Part shown: positions 61,711 to 64,000 of the stretch, one piece after another
Layout: each line of letters starts with the position of its first letter
Position numbering within the stretch: position 1 is the first letter of the stretch
Source: Pseudomonas sp. Irchel s3f7
GTDB lineage: Bacteria > Pseudomonadota > Gammaproteobacteria > Pseudomonadales > Pseudomonadaceae
Length of the DNA: 64,000 bases
Direction of reading: 5' to 3'
Assembly: GCF_900187615.1 (NCBI RefSeq)
Contig: NZ_FYDO01000001.1
Location: 1-64,000, forward strand
Translations under genes and position numbers: made by a program
The notes under the pieces: model-generated
What the model saw: only the letters and a program-made list of their open reading frames with translations
Database searches by the model: none
What the model was told of the DNA's origin: nothing

Positions 61711-62550
61711 ATGATCAAGAAATGCTTGTTCCCAGCAGCCGGTTACGGTACTCGCTTCCTGCCAGCGACTAAAGCCATGCCTAAAGAAATGCTGCCGGTG
61801 GTGAACAAGCCACTGATCCAGTACGGCGTCGAAGAAGCACTGGATGCCGGTTTGACCGAAATCTCCATCGTCACCGGTCGCGGCAAGCGCGCCCTGGAAG
61901 ACCACTTCGACATCAGCTACGAGCTGGAAAACCAGATCAAGGGCACCGACAAGGAGAAATACCTGGTCGGCATCCGTCGCCTGTTGGATGAGTGCTCGTT
62001 CTCCTACACTCGCCAGACTGAAATGAAAGGTTTGGGCCACGCGATCCTGACCGGTCGCCCACTGATCGGCGACGAGCCGTTCGCCGTGGTGTTGGCGGAT
62101 GACCTGTGCGTCAACCTGGAAGGTGACGGCGTACTGAAGCAGATGGTCAAGCTGTACAAGCAGTATCGCTGCACGATCGTCGCGATCATGGAAGTAGATC
62201 CGCAAGAAACCAGCAAGTACGGTGTGATTGCCGGCGACCTGATTGGTGACGACCTGTACCGCGTGCGCAACATGGTCGAGAAGCCAAAGCCGGAAGATGC
62301 CCCGTCGAACCTGGCGATCATCGGTCGTTACATCATGACGCCGGACATCTTCAGCCTGATCGAACAAACCGAGCCAGGCAAAGGTGGCGAGATCCAGATC
62401 ACTGACGCCCTGATGAAACAGGCGCAGGATGGTTGCGTGATTGCCTACAAGTTCAAGGGCAAGCGTTTCGACTGCGGCGGCGCCGAAGGCTACATCGACG
62501 CGACCAACTTCTGCTTCGAGAACTTCTACAAGACAGGCAAGGCTTACTGA
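61711..62550 (+). CDS. galU: UTP-glucose-1-phosphate uridylyltransferase
   Basis: A 279-residue nucleotidyltransferase that makes UDP-glucose for LPS core, exopolysaccharide and trehalose. The nucleotide motif is FPAAGYGTRFLPATKAMPKEM (positions about 7-27 of the protein), and VVLADDL holds the metal-binding aspartate. The sequence and length match Pseudomonas GalU throughout. A terminator follows 67 bases after the stop. A single gene. Confidence 0.96.
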   Translation: MIKKCLFPAAGYGTRFLPATKAMPKEMLPVVNKPLIQYGVEEALDAGLTEISIVTGRGKRALEDHFDISYELENQIKGTDKEKYLVGIRRLLDECSFSYTRQTEMKGLGHAILTGRPLIGDEPFAVVLADDLCVNLEGDGVLKQMVKLYKQYRCTIVAIMEVDPQETSKYGVIAGDLIGDDLYRVRNMVEKPKPEDAPSNLAIIGRYIMTPDIFSLIEQTEPGKGGEIQITDALMKQAQDGCVIAYKFKGKRFDCGGAEGYIDATNFCFENFYKTGKAY

Positions 62551-62616
62551 TAGCGCCTTGGTTGCTTGTACTGAAAAAATAAACTCACGCTGTGTAAAAC
62601 ATAGGTGATACTAAGA

Positions 62617-62648
62617 AAACGTCCCGACTTGTTCGGGGCGTTTTTTTG
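62617..62648 (+). terminator. Terminator after galU
   Basis: Arms AAAACGTCCCGA and TCGGGGCGTTTT with one G-T wobble, followed by a run of T. Confidence 0.85.
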
Positions 62649-62983
62649 CGCATCGAAAAAAACCTTTCAAATATTGATGTCACCCATTGCGCGAGACTAA
62701 TAGCTAACGCGTTTAAAATGCTGGCAGTAAGTTATTTGTTTTGCTGGGCGCGTGTGTTCGCAAAAAAATGGTTGGCGTAATTTTATTAAGGTGTTTTTTG
62801 TTGTTTGTCTCCTGTTGTCTGAAGGCTTTTTCATACATTTTGCATGTGTCTATGTCCATTTGTAACGTGGATATAATATGAAATGATTTACCTATTGAAT
62901 TGCAGTGTGCCGAAGTTTTAGAAATAAATTGTTTCCTGAATGATAATTTATTTCTCCGTCGCTGGTGACGGTTCGAGGTGTAC
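62649..62983. other. AT-rich gene-free stretch
   Basis: About 335 bases, much richer in A and T than the rest of the window, between galU and the truncated oxidoreductase. It contains only poor reading frames. Likely an acquired junction or promoter region. Confidence 0.5.
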
Positions 62984-63433
62984 ATGGAGTTCGACGTTAT
63001 TGTCGTGGGCGCAGGAGCAGTTGGTGGCTCAATTGCTTATGAGCTATCAACACGAGGTCTAAGCGTATGTCGCATAGGTGAGACGGATCGCAAAAATGCA
63101 GCGTCAAAAGCTGCGGGCGCGATGAATGGATGTTTCGGGGAGGTAACAAGCGGTCTGCTTTCGAGCGATTATGGTCGATTAAAACTAGATATGGACCGAC
63201 AAGCCCAGTTTCTATGGTCAAGTTGGGCGGAGCGCTTGGCAATTTCCTCAGGCGATTCTAGTTCGTTATTTACCGCTATCGGGACTCATGTGTTGCTCAA
63301 TTCCGCTGGCATGGATGAGATAGGCAGCGTTGACTACGACACCAAGGAAGTGCGTAGGAAAGGTTTCACGAGCGCAATGAAAATGCCTTGTGAATTTTTT
63401 GTGTGCAGTAAGGAGTTTTACCCATGGCATTAA
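62984..63433 (+). pseudogene. Truncated FAD-dependent oxidoreductase (DadA/glycine-oxidase-like)
   Basis: About 149 residues. The FAD-binding start VIVVGAGAVGGSIAYELS is complete, and KNAASKAAGAMNG resembles the next conserved block, but family members have roughly 370-430 residues and the rest is missing. The frame ends by running into the start of the MFS gene (stop overlaps its ATG by 10 bases). The ribosome site GAGG is good. It is either a decayed remnant or a short form of unknown use. Confidence 0.6.
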
Positions 63434-64000
63434 TAAGTGAGCCGACACTCTGCGGAGCGAGATCAAAGCGTTGGTTAGGCCTAAGCGTGCTGATGCTGCC
63501 TGTACTCCTGGTGACAGTTGACAATACGGTGCTTGGATTCGCGTTGCCAAAAATTGCCGAGGCTCTGGGGCCGAGCGCTAGCCAGCAGTTGTGGATGATC
63601 GATGCTTATTCGCTGGTACTGGCGGGGTTGCTGGTGTCGATGGGTAGTCTGGGAGATCGAGTCGGTCATCGTAAGTTGTTGCTGGCAGGGTCATTGGGTT
63701 TTGCGATTGTGTCGGTGCTAACCGCGTATTCCGATACCTCAACGCAACTGATTGCCGGGCGAGCTTGTATGGGCGTTTTCGGTGCAATGCTGATGCCCTC
63801 AACGTTGGCCTTGATACGTTCGGTGTTCGAGGACCGAGAAGAACGCAGACTGGCAGTCGCGATCTGGGCAACGACGTTGACGGTTGGCTCGGCACTCGGT
63901 CCTTTGGTGGGCGGTGTGTTGCTGGAGTTCTTCAGTTGGGGGGCGATTTTCCTGTTGGCGGTGCCCGTGTTGGTGCCGCTGCTGATACTGGGCCCAATGT
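63424..64000 (+). CDS. DHA2-type MFS multidrug transporter (5' part)
   Basis: The first about 192 codons of an MFS protein that continues past the window. It has the motif LLVTVDNTVLGFALPKIAEAL in span 1 (DHA2-like D-x-T-V/I-x-x-x-A-L-P), WMIDAYSLVLAGLL in span 2 and GSLGDRVGHRKLLL (motif A). These features are typical of 14-span SmvA/EmrB/QacA exporters. The ATG has AAGGAG eight bases upstream and overlaps the end of the truncated oxidoreductase. The substrate is unknown. Confidence 0.83.
   Translation, partial: MALISEPTLCGARSKRWLGLSVLMLPVLLVTVDNTVLGFALPKIAEALGPSASQQLWMIDAYSLVLAGLLVSMGSLGDRVGHRKLLLAGSLGFAIVSVLTAYSDTSTQLIAGRACMGVFGAMLMPSTLALIRSVFEDREERRLAVAIWATTLTVGSALGPLVGGVLLEFFSWGAIFLLAVPVLVPLLILGPM

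Noticed and set aside
62713..62985. A 90-codon minus-strand frame in the AT-rich gap
   Set aside because: Lysine/asparagine/histidine-rich from low-complexity AT DNA, no ribosome site, and overlaps the start of the next gene.

Overview
The window looks like a chromosome segment of a fluorescens-group Pseudomonas. The base composition is GC-rich, and it carries an OprD-family porin, a vanAB/fdhA set that reads like the P. putida proteins, fluorescens-type REP repeats (cores like TAGGAGC...GCTTGCTGGCGA), galU, modABC and many short conserved Pseudomonas-style proteins. No rRNA, intact prophage, IS element or CRISPR array is visible.

Layout. 0-5.2 kb: a membrane protein of unknown role, then a MocR regulator with a TIM-barrel sugar isomerase and an MFS carrier. 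5.4-10.5 kb: an island-like segment between tRNA-Cys and tRNA-Leu(UAA) that holds a KpsC/KpsS-like polysaccharide protein, an O-antigen-ligase-like protein, a dead integrase start and a duplicated tRNA-Leu 3' end. 10.7-17.7 kb: vanillate uptake and demethylation (OprD porin, AAHS carrier, fdhA, vanA, vanB), with a divergent MarR regulator and a perfect palindrome between them. 17.7-39.4 kb: a large aromatic catabolic region. It contains a chemoreceptor, two NodD/NahR-type LysR regulators, a GlcG-like protein, an amidohydrolase, an alpha/beta hydrolase, an extradiol-type VOC protein, a Rieske ferredoxin, an FAD monooxygenase, a DUF1302/DUF1329/YCF48/MMPL export or uptake module, an MFS carrier, a cupin, an FAH-family hydrolase, an SDR epimerase and a cyclase-family hydrolase.

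The most interesting signal is a 37-bp element made of two tandem ATC-N9-GAT motifs 7 bp apart. It occurs three times: before the chemoreceptor (17729), between the NodD-like LysR gene and the VOC gene (25180), and before the FAD monooxygenase (26767). ATC-N9-GAT is the NodD (nod box) type of LysR site, so chemotaxis and catabolism probably form one regulon under a NodD-like regulator. The enzyme set (FAD monooxygenase, extradiol enzyme, Rieske protein, LysR) recalls the fde flavonoid-degradation operon of Herbaspirillum. A flavonoid or similar plant polyphenol is therefore the leading substrate guess, but it is only a guess.

39.4-50 kb is an accessory stretch of decayed and small genes: an autotransporter remnant, a D12-class DNA methylase remnant, a lone polyamine-type binding protein, an aldolase with a second MocR regulator, an ABM protein, a pentapeptide-repeat pseudogene, an excalibur protein and a cysteine-rich secreted peptide. 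50-62.6 kb is ordinary chromosome: an NmrA/TetR pair, topoisomerase IB, modABC with a ModE-like box, nitronate monooxygenase, alkB-ada (the Ada has lost three of its four zinc cysteines), small lipoproteins and galU. The window ends in an AT-rich gap, a truncated FAD oxidoreductase and the start of a DHA2-type efflux gene.
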